Origin: JAXLXE01 sp046328115
GTDB taxonomy: Bacteria; Chloroflexota; UBA6077; JACCZL01
Length of the DNA stretch: 64,000 bases
Direction: 5' to 3'
Assembly: GCA_046328115.1 (NCBI GenBank)
Contig: JAXLXE010000001.1
Span: 1,302,001 to 1,366,000, forward strand
The notes beneath the pieces are model-generated. The model was given only the letters and a program-made list of their open reading frames with translations, was not told the DNA's origin and searched no databases. The position numbers and the translations under genes were made by a program. Positions 51,961-61,300 of this stretch are shown piece by piece (the stretch's first letter is position 1; each line of letters opens with the position of its first letter).

Positions 51961-53213
51961 GCCTCCGCGACCGCCGCGGCACCGCGGGCCGCCTGCTTCC
52001 GTCGCAGCCGCGCCAGGCGGTACTCCAGATCCTCCCGAGAGGTCCCGTCACCCACGCCGGAGACCTCCATCCGCGTCAAGGCGTGCTCCACCACCGCCAG
52101 GGCGCGCGGCAAATCTCGCAGGCGATGCTCGTACACTTTCGCCAGCTCGACATACGGCGTCCAGCCGCTGGAACGCTGGCGGATCAGGTCTTTCCACATC
52201 ACGGCAGCCTCCTCGTACCGACCCGTTCGCTTGAGCAGGTGGGCCAGACGGAGGCTGGCAGACTCGCGTACTGCGCGCTCCCGCGGATGGTCCAGCACGC
52301 GGCGATAGGCGTCCGCCGCATCACCTGGCCACCCAAGATCCTCGTAGAGTCTGGCCACCGCGTAGAGATCGTGGCCGTTAAGGTTCTCCTCGCCGCGCTC
52401 AAACAGCCGTCCCAGCAGGCCCGTCAGCGTCACCAGGCTCAGCAGATCGTGCACGTTGTGTTCGAAGACCAACGCCACGTCGTCCGCGTCGCCCTGCCTC
52501 ACGTATCGGAAATACGCCTCGGGGATCTGCCACGAAGGGAGATCGCGCGCCCGGCGGTGGCCAAATATGTCGAGCTCAATGGTGCCCAGACTGCACGACT
52601 CTAGCCGATCTCGCCAGACGCGTCTGGACGGGAACAACAGGTCAAAGTGAATACGGAAGTCGAGGCGAGGCCGCAGGCGAGCCGCCGTGTACCGCGTCGC
52701 GAGCAGCGGCAGGTCAAACGACTTTCCGTTGAACGTCGCGACGTGCTCGAATCCGCTGAGCGTGTCCGCGAGCGCCTCCAGCATGGCGCGCTCTTCGGAA
52801 TGGTCCCGCATGAAGAACTGGTCCACCACCAAACGTTCGCGATCCAGGTAGGCCAGGCCCACCATGAACACGTAGGTGCCGGTCCCGCCGGCGAGGCCAG
52901 TGGTCTCCGTATCGAGGAACACGATACGCGAGGGATCCACGTCCTCTAGCTCGGGCTGACGGGCCAGGCAGGCAAAACCCCTCCGAGTCAGCCGGGTGAA
53001 ATCCAACAGCGGAGCACGGCCGTGTACGTGGTCGGACGCAAATGGCGAGATGGCGCGGAAGTATCGTCCGGCGGCGTTCTCCTGCACCATCCCCGGCACC
53101 AGGCGTTCGATGGCGCCTTCGTTAGCCGGACGCGCGACAACCCGCTCTCTGGGGGTCTCCGGACCGCCCGAAGCGAGGGCTCGTCTTAGCCTGGAGTACA
53201 GATCGCCCGGCAT
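51957..53213 (-). CDS. RNase H-like 3'-5' exonuclease (YprB family) with C-terminal TPR repeats
   Basis: ATG 53213 (MPGDLYSRLRRALASGG) with GGTGG upstream. It has 418 residues. The DEDD fold shows FLDTETTGLAGGTGT (first Asp/Glu), FVMVGLAYLD, ATFNGKSFDLPLL (second Asp), and HNVHDLLSLVTL (last Asp). This is the YprB-type ribonuclease H-like domain. The C-terminal third (about 275-400) has tetratricopeptide pairs (HDLYAVARLYEDLGWPGDAADAYRRVLDHP, ASLRLAHLLKRTGRYEEAAVMWKDL). The function is nucleic-acid processing; target unknown. It follows the aminotransferase on the same strand, past a hairpin. Confidence 0.85.
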   Translation of the reverse strand: MPGDLYSRLRRALASGGPETPRERVVARPANEGAIERLVPGMVQENAAGRYFRAISPFASDHVHGRAPLLDFTRLTRRGFACLARQPELEDVDPSRIVFLDTETTGLAGGTGTYVFMVGLAYLDRERLVVDQFFMRDHSEERAMLEALADTLSGFEHVATFNGKSFDLPLLATRYTAARLRPRLDFRIHFDLLFPSRRVWRDRLESCSLGTIELDIFGHRRARDLPSWQIPEAYFRYVRQGDADDVALVFEHNVHDLLSLVTLTGLLGRLFERGEENLNGHDLYAVARLYEDLGWPGDAADAYRRVLDHPRERAVRESASLRLAHLLKRTGRYEEAAVMWKDLIRQRSSGWTPYVELAKVYEHRLRDLPRALAVVEHALTRMEVSGVGDGTSREDLEYRLARLRRKQAARGAAAVAEA

Positions 53214-53227
53214 GCCACCACGCAGAA

Positions 53228-53251
53228 GGGGTGGGCACACTCGCCCACCCC
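53228..53251 (-). terminator. Hairpin between aminotransferase and exonuclease-like genes
   Basis: GGGGTGGGC (53228-53236) pairs with GCCCACCCC (53243-53251) around a 6-base loop. The minus-strand side is followed by TTCTGCG, a weak T-run. It probably ends the aminotransferase message, leaving the exonuclease gene with its own promoter. Confidence 0.5.
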
Positions 53252-53307
53252 GTCGGTGCGTTGCATTATGTCACGGCAGCAGGCCGCGCCGAAAACGACC
53301 CGGTGCA

Positions 53308-54540
53308 CTAACTAGCAGCAGCACCCGCGGCGGTGCCGCTTTCGGCCTTCTCGAGTCGTCGGCGAATAGCGCGGCCCAATCGCGCGATACCCTCGGTGAT
53401 GTTCTCGGACGAGACGTTGGAGAAATTCAGCCGCATGGTGTTATGCCCGGAGCGATCCGGGTGGAACGCCTGGCCCGGCACGAACGCCACGTTCTCCTCC
53501 AGCGCCTCGCGAAGCAGGTCGCGGGTGTCGATGGACTCCGGCACCTCGGCCCACACGAACAGCCCGCCCTGGGCGCGCGTCCACCGGCAGCCTGGCGGAA
53601 AGTGCTGCTCCAGCGCGGCGATCATAGCGTTACGTCGCTCACGGTACACGGAGCGGATCTTCTCCACATGGCTGTCCAGAAACCCATCCATTTTGCAGAC
53701 TTCGTAAGTGGCCATCTGGGTAGCAGTCGAGGTGTGCAGGTCTGCCGGCTGCTTGGCGAACACCATCTCGTCGAAAAGGTCCTTCGGCGTGACCATCCAG
53801 CCCAGGCGGAAGCCAGGTGCCAGGATCTTGGAGAAGGTACCCAGATAGATCACACCCTCCGGCCACATCGACCGCAGGCTCGGCATCTGCTCGCCCTCAA
53901 AGCGCAGCTCGCCATAGGGATCATCTTCCACGATCGGGACCCCGTGCGCTTGCGCCGTCTCGACCAGCGTCCGCCTGCGCGCCGCCGTCATCGTCCGGCC
54001 GCTGGGATTCTGGAAGTTTGGCAGCGCGTAGATGAACTTCACCCGATGCCGTCTGAGGATGGCATCTAGCTCCTCGCTGCGCATGCCGTCATCATCCATG
54101 GGGACGATGACGTATTCCGCCTGGTACGAGTCAAACGCCTGGATGGCCCCCATGTAGCTGGGGTTCTCGAGGCAGATGAGGTCCTCAGGGTCCAGCATGA
54201 TCTTGGCGATCAGGTCCAGCCCCTGCTGCGAGCCGTTGGTTATCAGCACGGTGTCAGGTGTGGCGGGCACGCCCAGGCGGGTCATGCGCTCCGCGAGGAG
54301 CTCACGCAGCGGCTGATATCCCTCCGACGGTCCGTACTGCAGCGCGCGCGAGCCATTGGTCTCCAGTACCCACTCGAAGGCGCGGCGGTACTCCTCTACC
54401 GGAAAAAGCTCCGGGGCCGGTAGGCCGCCCGCGAGCGATATGATCTCCTGGCGGGCGGTCAGCTTGAGAAGCTCGCGTATGTCCGACGCATGCATCCTGC
54501 TGGTGCGCTGGGCAAAGCGATCGTTCCACGTGACTGCCAT
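53308..54540 (-). CDS. PLP-dependent fold-type I aminotransferase (LysN/2-aminoadipate type)
   Basis: ATG 54540 with GGAG upstream. It has 410 residues. ISLAGGLPAPELFPVEEYRRAFEWVL and ALQYGPSEGYQPLRELLAERM are typical of the 2-aminoadipate/aromatic-type class (MocR-like catalytic domain without the HTH). PLP-site motifs: ITNGSQQGLDLIAKI (phosphate loop), ALPNFQNPSGRTM (Asn), VEDDPYGELRFEG (Asp), GTFSKILAPGFRLGWM (Schiff-base Lys), and MRLNFSN (Arg for the carboxylate). Substrate is not determined. It is leftward next to the CHASE2 cyclase gene. Confidence 0.94.
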   Translation of the reverse strand: MAVTWNDRFAQRTSRMHASDIRELLKLTARQEIISLAGGLPAPELFPVEEYRRAFEWVLETNGSRALQYGPSEGYQPLRELLAERMTRLGVPATPDTVLITNGSQQGLDLIAKIMLDPEDLICLENPSYMGAIQAFDSYQAEYVIVPMDDDGMRSEELDAILRRHRVKFIYALPNFQNPSGRTMTAARRRTLVETAQAHGVPIVEDDPYGELRFEGEQMPSLRSMWPEGVIYLGTFSKILAPGFRLGWMVTPKDLFDEMVFAKQPADLHTSTATQMATYEVCKMDGFLDSHVEKIRSVYRERRNAMIAALEQHFPPGCRWTRAQGGLFVWAEVPESIDTRDLLREALEENVAFVPGQAFHPDRSGHNTMRLNFSNVSSENITEGIARLGRAIRRRLEKAESGTAAGAAAS

Positions 54541-54657
54541 GGTGCACTCCGCCGCGATGTGAGCTGAGGGCCCGCGGCGCGTGTCGCCTGCAGCCCCCGC
54601 GTCATCGCGCCCCAAAGGATACCAGAGCCCCGCGTACCCCAAACCGCGAATTCGGCC

Positions 54658-56745
54658 TCACTTCTCCGTCATGACAAAGACGCCGTCCCAGTCCGCGGGC
54701 GGGGGCTCGTGGAGCAGAGATTCGCAGCGTTGCAGGTACAGCGCGCTCGGGCCATCCTCCGGGTCATAGCGTAACGCCTCCTGGAATCGCGCCGCGGCGC
54801 TAAGCCAATCGCGCTCCCGATACGCCGCGATACCCGCCTCATACGCCCGTAGAGTGTCAGCGGTCCTGGGACCCAGCGCGGTCTCCGTGGTCATGATCTC
54901 GAAGACCTCCACCGGGTCTTTCTTGCCCTTTACGGCTACCAGATCCAGGAAGCGCGCGTGGAACCAGGTGCCCGCCTCCTTCATGGTGGTGCCGCTCACG
55001 ATCAGTGTGGTGCCATACGTCTTGTTGAGGCTTTCGAGGCGTGACCCCAGGTTCACAGCATCACCGATCACCGTGTAGTCAAAGCGGCTGGCACTTCCCA
55101 TGTTGCCAACCTTCATGACGCCGGTGCTCAGGCCCACGCCCATGGCGAGAGGCGCCCGCCCCTCCGATCGCCACTTCTCGTTGAGCCGATCCAGCTCATG
55201 AACCATATCCAGCGAGGCCCTCAGGGCAAGCTCGGCGTGATTGGGCTGGTGCTGAGGCGCGCCCCAGAATGCCATGATGGCGTCACCCATGTACTTGTCG
55301 ATGGTGCCCTGGTGCTTGAACACGATATCTGACATGACGGTGAGGTACTCGGTCAGCAAATGAACGAGCGTTTCCGGATCCATGGTCTCGGAGATGCTGG
55401 TGAATCCGCGCAGGTCGGAGAACAACACCGTCATTTCCCGCTCGTCGCCGCCAAGCTTCAGGCTATCCGGGTCGCGCGTGACCTCTGCCACGACGGATGG
55501 CGAGAGATACTGGCTCAGAACGCCTCGCAGGGCGCGCGACTGCCCTTGCTCCACGATGACACGGTACAGCGCGATGCCGGCATAGGTCAGCAGCAACGAA
55601 GCGAAGGGGAAGACCAGGTTCATGATAATCCCAACCTGGTCGAAGTACGCCGAGGCTGCCACAGAATAGCCTACCAGAGCCAGCACACAGATCAGCGCGG
55701 CGACAAGCGGTGGTAGCGAGACCAACACCAGGGCGGCCAGCACCGAGAAGCCGAGGATCAAGGCGATCGTGACGAAGCCAGGTGCCTCGCGGATGAACTC
55801 GGCACGCAGGAGCGTGTCCGCCGCGTTCGCGTGAATCTCAACCCCATCCATCTTTCCGCTGATGGATGTTGGGGTCCAGTAGTCGTCGGCAAATCCGGTC
55901 GCGGTCAGCCCCACGAACACGAGCTTACGGCTGAACATCTCGGGCGGAACCCTCCCATAGAGCACGTCCACGAACGAGACGATGGGGAATGCGCGAGGTG
56001 CACTCTTATGGGGACCGCCATTGAAGTTCACGATCGTCGCGCCGTTCGAGTCGATTGGGATCTCGCGACCGGCGAGAGGAATGACCCCTGGTGTGATGGG
56101 GCCATCCCAGGCTGTGGGGCGGCGGAGGAACTTCGCAACGGAGATCAGCGCAAATGAGGGGTATTCGACGCCGTGGACGTCAAACACCAGCGGCACCCTG
56201 CGAACCGTCCCGTCCGTATCCGGCAACTGGTTCACCATCCCCACGCCTGCGCTTCGCTGGACCACCGCCGGTAGCGGCTCGAACAGATCGTCGTACGTTT
56301 CCAGGGCGGTTCGGCCGCGGTCACGCCGGGCCAGCGGATCACCCGCCGAGGGCATGACGACGTTGACCGCGCGGGATTGTGCTGCCTCTAGTGCGAGAAA
56401 CAGGTCGTCGTCTCCCTCACCGGCCGCGTCGAAGAGCACGTCGAACGCGATCACCCGAGCCCGGCCATCAGTGAGCACGCGAACCACATCCGCGTAGAGC
56501 GACCGTGGCCAGTAGAAGAGGCGGCCGTAGGGGCGCAGCTCCACCACGGACTTGTCGTCTATGCCTATGATCACCACGTCCTTGGACACGTCGGGGTTCC
56601 CCGCCCGGGAGAGGAAGAACACATCCGAGATCTGCCGGTGAAGCTGGGAGAAGCGGCCAAGTGAGAAGGTGATGCTCAGGGCAACGGTCACCACGAGCAC
56701 AATCCCAACGGAGATCAGCCCGCGGCGCCGACTTCGTCGCATCAC
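54658..56745 (-). CDS. CHASE2-domain adenylate cyclase with TPR tail
   Basis: ATG 56745 (MMRRSRRRGLISVGIVLVV). It has 695 residues. One N-terminal span, then an extracytoplasmic CHASE2 sensor (about 30-320; DVVIIGIDDKSVVELRPYG, VIAFDVLFDA), three further membrane helices (about 325-395), and a cytoplasmic class III cyclase domain (about 425-605): LFSDLRGFTSI, IDKYMGDAIMAFWGAPQ (metal Asp and selecting Lys), DYTVIGDAVNLGSRLE (Thr selecting purine, Asn, Arg). The Lys/Thr set fits ATP. A C-terminal TPR-like segment (AAYRERDWLSAAARFQEALRYDPED) follows. It would make cAMP in response to an outer signal. Confidence 0.94.
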   Translation of the reverse strand: MMRRSRRRGLISVGIVLVVTVALSITFSLGRFSQLHRQISDVFFLSRAGNPDVSKDVVIIGIDDKSVVELRPYGRLFYWPRSLYADVVRVLTDGRARVIAFDVLFDAAGEGDDDLFLALEAAQSRAVNVVMPSAGDPLARRDRGRTALETYDDLFEPLPAVVQRSAGVGMVNQLPDTDGTVRRVPLVFDVHGVEYPSFALISVAKFLRRPTAWDGPITPGVIPLAGREIPIDSNGATIVNFNGGPHKSAPRAFPIVSFVDVLYGRVPPEMFSRKLVFVGLTATGFADDYWTPTSISGKMDGVEIHANAADTLLRAEFIREAPGFVTIALILGFSVLAALVLVSLPPLVAALICVLALVGYSVAASAYFDQVGIIMNLVFPFASLLLTYAGIALYRVIVEQGQSRALRGVLSQYLSPSVVAEVTRDPDSLKLGGDEREMTVLFSDLRGFTSISETMDPETLVHLLTEYLTVMSDIVFKHQGTIDKYMGDAIMAFWGAPQHQPNHAELALRASLDMVHELDRLNEKWRSEGRAPLAMGVGLSTGVMKVGNMGSASRFDYTVIGDAVNLGSRLESLNKTYGTTLIVSGTTMKEAGTWFHARFLDLVAVKGKKDPVEVFEIMTTETALGPRTADTLRAYEAGIAAYRERDWLSAAARFQEALRYDPEDGPSALYLQRCESLLHEPPPADWDGVFVMTEK

Positions 56746-56927
56746 TCAGGCCCCATCAACGCGGGCGCCGCACCGGGCCACACGCATACTCGGCGGATAC
56801 ACAAATGTCCCGAACTGCCGCGCGGCGGTCCGCCGCCCGCTAAGACGACGAATGCCCCCACGGCAACCCGGGACTCGGGGTCAGTCTACTCACCAATCAC
56901 ACCGGAAGGCAACCATTCGCGCCGCGG

Positions 56928-58232
56928 CTAGTCCTCAACGCGGATCAGGCTACCCACTCGCGCCACGGCGTCGATACCGGTGATCTCCTCAATCGCCCGC
57001 TGCACGGCTGACTCAGTGGCCTCGTGCGTCATGAACACGATCTCGGCCCAGCGATCGCCCTCCGCCACCTCAACGTCTTCCTTCTGGATGACGGAAGAGA
57101 GGCTGATGTTGTTGGCGCCCATCACGCCCGCCACGCGGGCGATCACACCCGGCCGATCGGCCGCCACCAGGCGCAGGTAGTAGCGACAGCGAGACTCGGA
57201 CATGGGCCGAGGACGCGGCCCGGAAGCGTCCGCGACACGCGCCGGCCGACGCACGCCGGACTCCAGCGACTGCGCCAGGTCGATGATGTCCGCGATCACG
57301 GCGCTCGCGGTAGGGCCCGCTCCCGCGCCACGGCCGTAGAACAGGATGCGGCCAACCAGATCTCCCTCAACCTGGACCGCGTTGAACACGTCGTCAACAT
57401 TTGCCAGCATGGCGCCCGAGGGCACGAAGGCCGGGTGGACGCGAAGCTCGAGCTGATCGCCGATGCGCTTGCCGATGGCCAGGAGCTTGATGGCGTACCC
57501 GAGCTCCCGAGCGTAGCGGAAGTCGGACGGCTCCAGCGCGGTGATCCCCTCACGGTAGATGTCGCTTGGGTACACCTGGGCGTGGAAGGCCAGACTGGCC
57601 AGGATCGCCAGCTTATAGACGGCATCGATGCCTTCAATGTCGTTGCGCGGGTCTGGCTCGGCGTAGCCGGCCGTCTGGGCCTCAGCCAGCGCGGTGGCAA
57701 AGTCCAGCCCGCTCTGGCTCATCCGCGTGATGATGTAGTTCGTGGTGCCGTTGATGATCGCGGTGACCCGACTGATGTCGTTGGCCAGCAGGTCCAGCTT
57801 GAAGGGGCCGATGACGGGGATGCCCCCGCCCACGCTGGCCTCGTACGCCACTTCCACACCGCGGTCAGCGGCGGCAGCCAGGATTGACGGCCCATGCTTG
57901 GCCATGACCTCTTTGCTGGCGGTCACCACGTGCTTGCCGTTCGCGATCGCCCGCATGATGTAATCCCGGGCCGGCTCCTCGCCGCCCATGGCTTCCACCA
58001 CGATCTGCACGGACGGATCGCCCAACACTGCTTCCGCGTCCGCGGTGATAGCCACGCCCGTTACATCCCGCTGGCGAGAGGCGTCGCGAACCAGGACCCC
58101 TCGCAGTATCACGTTACGGCCCACGCGCTGAGCGATGGAGCCGGCCTTGTCGCGCAAGGTGCGGGCCACGCCGCCACCAACGGTCCCGAGGCCCAGTAGG
58201 CCCACACCAATCGGTTCGTTCACTTCACTCAC
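56928..58232 (-). CDS. hom: Homoserine dehydrogenase
   Basis: It has 434 residues, full length with ACT domain. GVGLLGLGTVGGGVARTLRDKA is the NAD(P)-binding loop. VVEAMGGEEPARDYIMRAIANGKHVVTASKEVMAKHG, YEASVGGGIPVIGPFK (catalytic Lys region), INGTTNYIITRM and GYAEPDPRNDIEGIDAVYKLAILA are family marks. C-terminal ACT domain (about 350-430; YYLRLVAADRPGVIARVAGVM) for allosteric control by threonine. Reduces aspartate semialdehyde to homoserine in the threonine/methionine pathway. It lies 69 bases downstream of gltB and may share its transcript. Confidence 0.96.
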   Translation of the reverse strand: MSEVNEPIGVGLLGLGTVGGGVARTLRDKAGSIAQRVGRNVILRGVLVRDASRQRDVTGVAITADAEAVLGDPSVQIVVEAMGGEEPARDYIMRAIANGKHVVTASKEVMAKHGPSILAAAADRGVEVAYEASVGGGIPVIGPFKLDLLANDISRVTAIINGTTNYIITRMSQSGLDFATALAEAQTAGYAEPDPRNDIEGIDAVYKLAILASLAFHAQVYPSDIYREGITALEPSDFRYARELGYAIKLLAIGKRIGDQLELRVHPAFVPSGAMLANVDDVFNAVQVEGDLVGRILFYGRGAGAGPTASAVIADIIDLAQSLESGVRRPARVADASGPRPRPMSESRCRYYLRLVAADRPGVIARVAGVMGANNISLSSVIQKEDVEVAEGDRWAEIVFMTHEATESAVQRAIEEITGIDAVARVGSLIRVED

Positions 58233-58301
58233 GCTGTTAGTCTAGTCGCCGCGGCCGGCGCGTCACGTTACAGACACGCACCAGTCGCGGGCGTGGGCAC
58301 A

Positions 58302-61300
58302 CTAGACGCGCTGGGTCTCGCCGCTGGCCTCGTTCGGCGCTGGCGAGGGCGCCGTGGTGGCGGAGGGGACTGAGATCGGCGCCACCTTCCAGAACTGGCC
58401 GCGGTAGTAGTCCCAGGTATCCAGGATCCGACGGGCCTTGGGGCTGCCGGTGGCCTGGAAATGGTCCGCGATGAGTGAGTAGAGCCGCTCGAGGTCGTCA
58501 GAGCTCATGGCGCGCTCGAGGCGGACGAGCTCCGAGTTGTACCGCTTGGGCAGCAGTCTCTCTTCGTCCAGCACGAAGGCCGCGCCGTTGGTCATGCCCG
58601 CGGCGAAATTGCGCCCGGTGGGACCCAGGACAACCACCGTGCCGCCCGTCATGTACTCGCAGCCGTGGTCGCCCACGCCCTCCACCACCGCGGTGGCACC
58701 GCTATTGCGCACCGCGAATCGCTCGCCGCCTCGGCCGCTGGCGAAGAGCCGCCCGCTCGTGGCGCCGTACAGGACCGTGTTGCCCACGATCACATTGTCC
58801 TCGGGCTGGAATCGGGCAGACGCGGGCGGTGTGACCACGATCTCCGCGCCGCACAGCCCTTTGCCCACGTAGTCGTTGGCCTCGCCCTCCAGGACCAGCC
58901 GCATGCCGGGCCCCGCCCAGGCGCCGAAGCTCTGGCCAGCACTGCCGCGTAGGCGCACCTCAACGGTGCCCGGCGCCAGGCCCTTGCTGCCATACCGGCG
59001 AGCGATCTCGCCGGACAGGCGTGTGCCAATGGAACGGTGCGCGTTCTGGACGGTGTAGTTCAGCACGACGCGGGTGCCGTGCTCGATCGCCTCCTGAGCG
59101 TCACGGATGATCTGCGGATCCAACGCGGTGTCATTGGGGCGCGCGTTGCGCTCCACCACGTGGAGTCGTGGCTTGGTTCCGGTCCGGTCGGCCGGCGCCA
59201 GGATGGCGCTCATGTCCAGCAGGCCAGCACGCTCACCGTCGGGGATGGCGCGCTCCACCAGGAGCTCCGGGCGACCGACTACCTCGTTGAGCTCACGGAA
59301 TCCCAGCGACGCCAGGATCTCGCGCACGTCCATAGCCAGGTGCGTGAAGTAGTGGATAGCCTGCTCGGGCGTGCCATCAAACTTCGCGCGGTACTTCGGA
59401 TCCTGGGTGGCCACACCAGTGGGGCACGTGTTCAAGTGGCAGGCTCGCGCCATATCACAGCCAATGGCGATCACGGCCGCGGTGCCAAAGCCGAACTCCT
59501 CGGCGCCCAGCATGGCGGCCATCACTACGTCGCGCCCGGTCTTGAGCCCGCCGTCTGTGCGGACCACGATCCGGCCGCGCAGATCGTTGCGAACGAGAGT
59601 CTGCTGGGTCTCCGCCAGCCCGATTTCCCACGGGCAGCCGGCGTACTTGATGGACGAGAGCGGCGACGCGCCGGTGCCGCCATCATGCCCGCTGATCAGC
59701 ACGTAGTCCGCGTACGCTTTGCACACGCCGGCCGCGATAGTGCCCACGCCGGCCTCAGCCACGAGCTTCACGCCCACGCGGGCCCGGGGGTTGGCCTGCT
59801 TCAGATCGTAAATGAGCTGCGCCAGGTCCTCGATGCTGTAGATGTCGTGGTGCGGTGGGGGCGAGATGAGCCCTACTCCGACAGTGGCGAAGCGGAGGCG
59901 GGCGATGATCTCGTTCACCTTCATGCCGGGCAGCTGACCGCCCTCGCCGGGCTTCGAGCCCTGCGCCATTTTGATCTCGAGCTCATCCGCCATGGCCAGG
60001 TATTCGGCAGTGACCCCAAACCGGCCGGATGCCACTTGCTTGATCTTGTTATGGCCCACGTCGCCGTTCTCGTCTGGCACGTAATTGAGCGGGTCCTCGC
60101 CGCCCTCGCCCGAATTGGAGCGAGCGCCAATGCGGTTCATGGCCACGGCGAGCGTGCGGTGTGCCTCTGGCGAGAGCGCACCGAGTGACATGGCAGTACT
60201 GACGAACCGCCGACGGATGGAGTCCACGGACTCCACCTCACGCAGGGGGATGGGCGTGCCGGGCTTGAATTCCAAGAGGTCGCGCAGTGTCATTGGCGCG
60301 CGGGAATGGACCAGATTGCTGTACTGCTTGTACGCCTCGTAGTCATCTCCCTGAACGGCCTTGTGCAAGGCACGGACGATGAGCGGATTGAAGGCGTGGT
60401 ACTCACCCTCGCGACGGTAGCGGATGAAGCCGTGGTCCGGCAGCCGCCGGGCCGCGGTCTCGGTCTTCGGCGGGAACGCGGCCACGTGGCGCGTCATGAC
60501 GTCCGCACCAAGCTCGTTCAAGCCCAGACCGCTGATGCGACTGGGCGTGCCGGCCAGGCAACGATCGACTACATCCTTGGCCAGCCCGAGCACCTCGAAG
60601 ATCTGGGCACCGCGGTAGCTGGAGATCGTGGAGATGCCCATTTTGGACATGATCTTGAGGAGGCCCTTCTCGGCAGCGTGTATCAGCTCTGTCTGGCGAT
60701 GGGCCTTCTCAGCCGCTCCGCGGGCGGACCACTCCGCCTCCAAGGCCTCTGCGTCCTCGCCCTTCCGGCGAGCAATGGAGATCCGAGCGCGGTACTCCTC
60801 ATCCACGCTGTCCGCGACGGTCTCGAGCGCCAGCCACGGGTGGACGGCCGCCGCGCCGTAGCCTACCAGGACGGCCAACTGGTGCACATCCCAGGCGTCG
60901 CCGGTCTCCACCACTAGATCCACCTTCATCCTGGTACCCACGCTGATCAGGTGGTGGTGGACGGCGCCCACGGCAAGCAGCGAGGGTATGGGCGCTCGCT
61001 CAGCGGTGACCTTTCGGTCCGAGATTACGAGAATGCTGGCCCGGGATGCCGCCGCCTCGGCCGCCTGACACAGTGTGTCCAACGCGTGCGCGAGCCCGGC
61101 CGCGCCGGCGGCGGAGCTGAACGTGGCATCCAGCGTCTCCGCGCGGAGATGGTCAGCGGCGAGCGACCGGAGCCGCTCCAGATCCGCCCTACTCAGGACA
61201 GGACTGTCGAGCTCGAGCAGCCGGGCGTGCTCCACTCCCTCCTCGAGAAGGCTGGGACGGGGGCCAACGAGCGTACGCAGCGACATGACCAGCTCCTCGC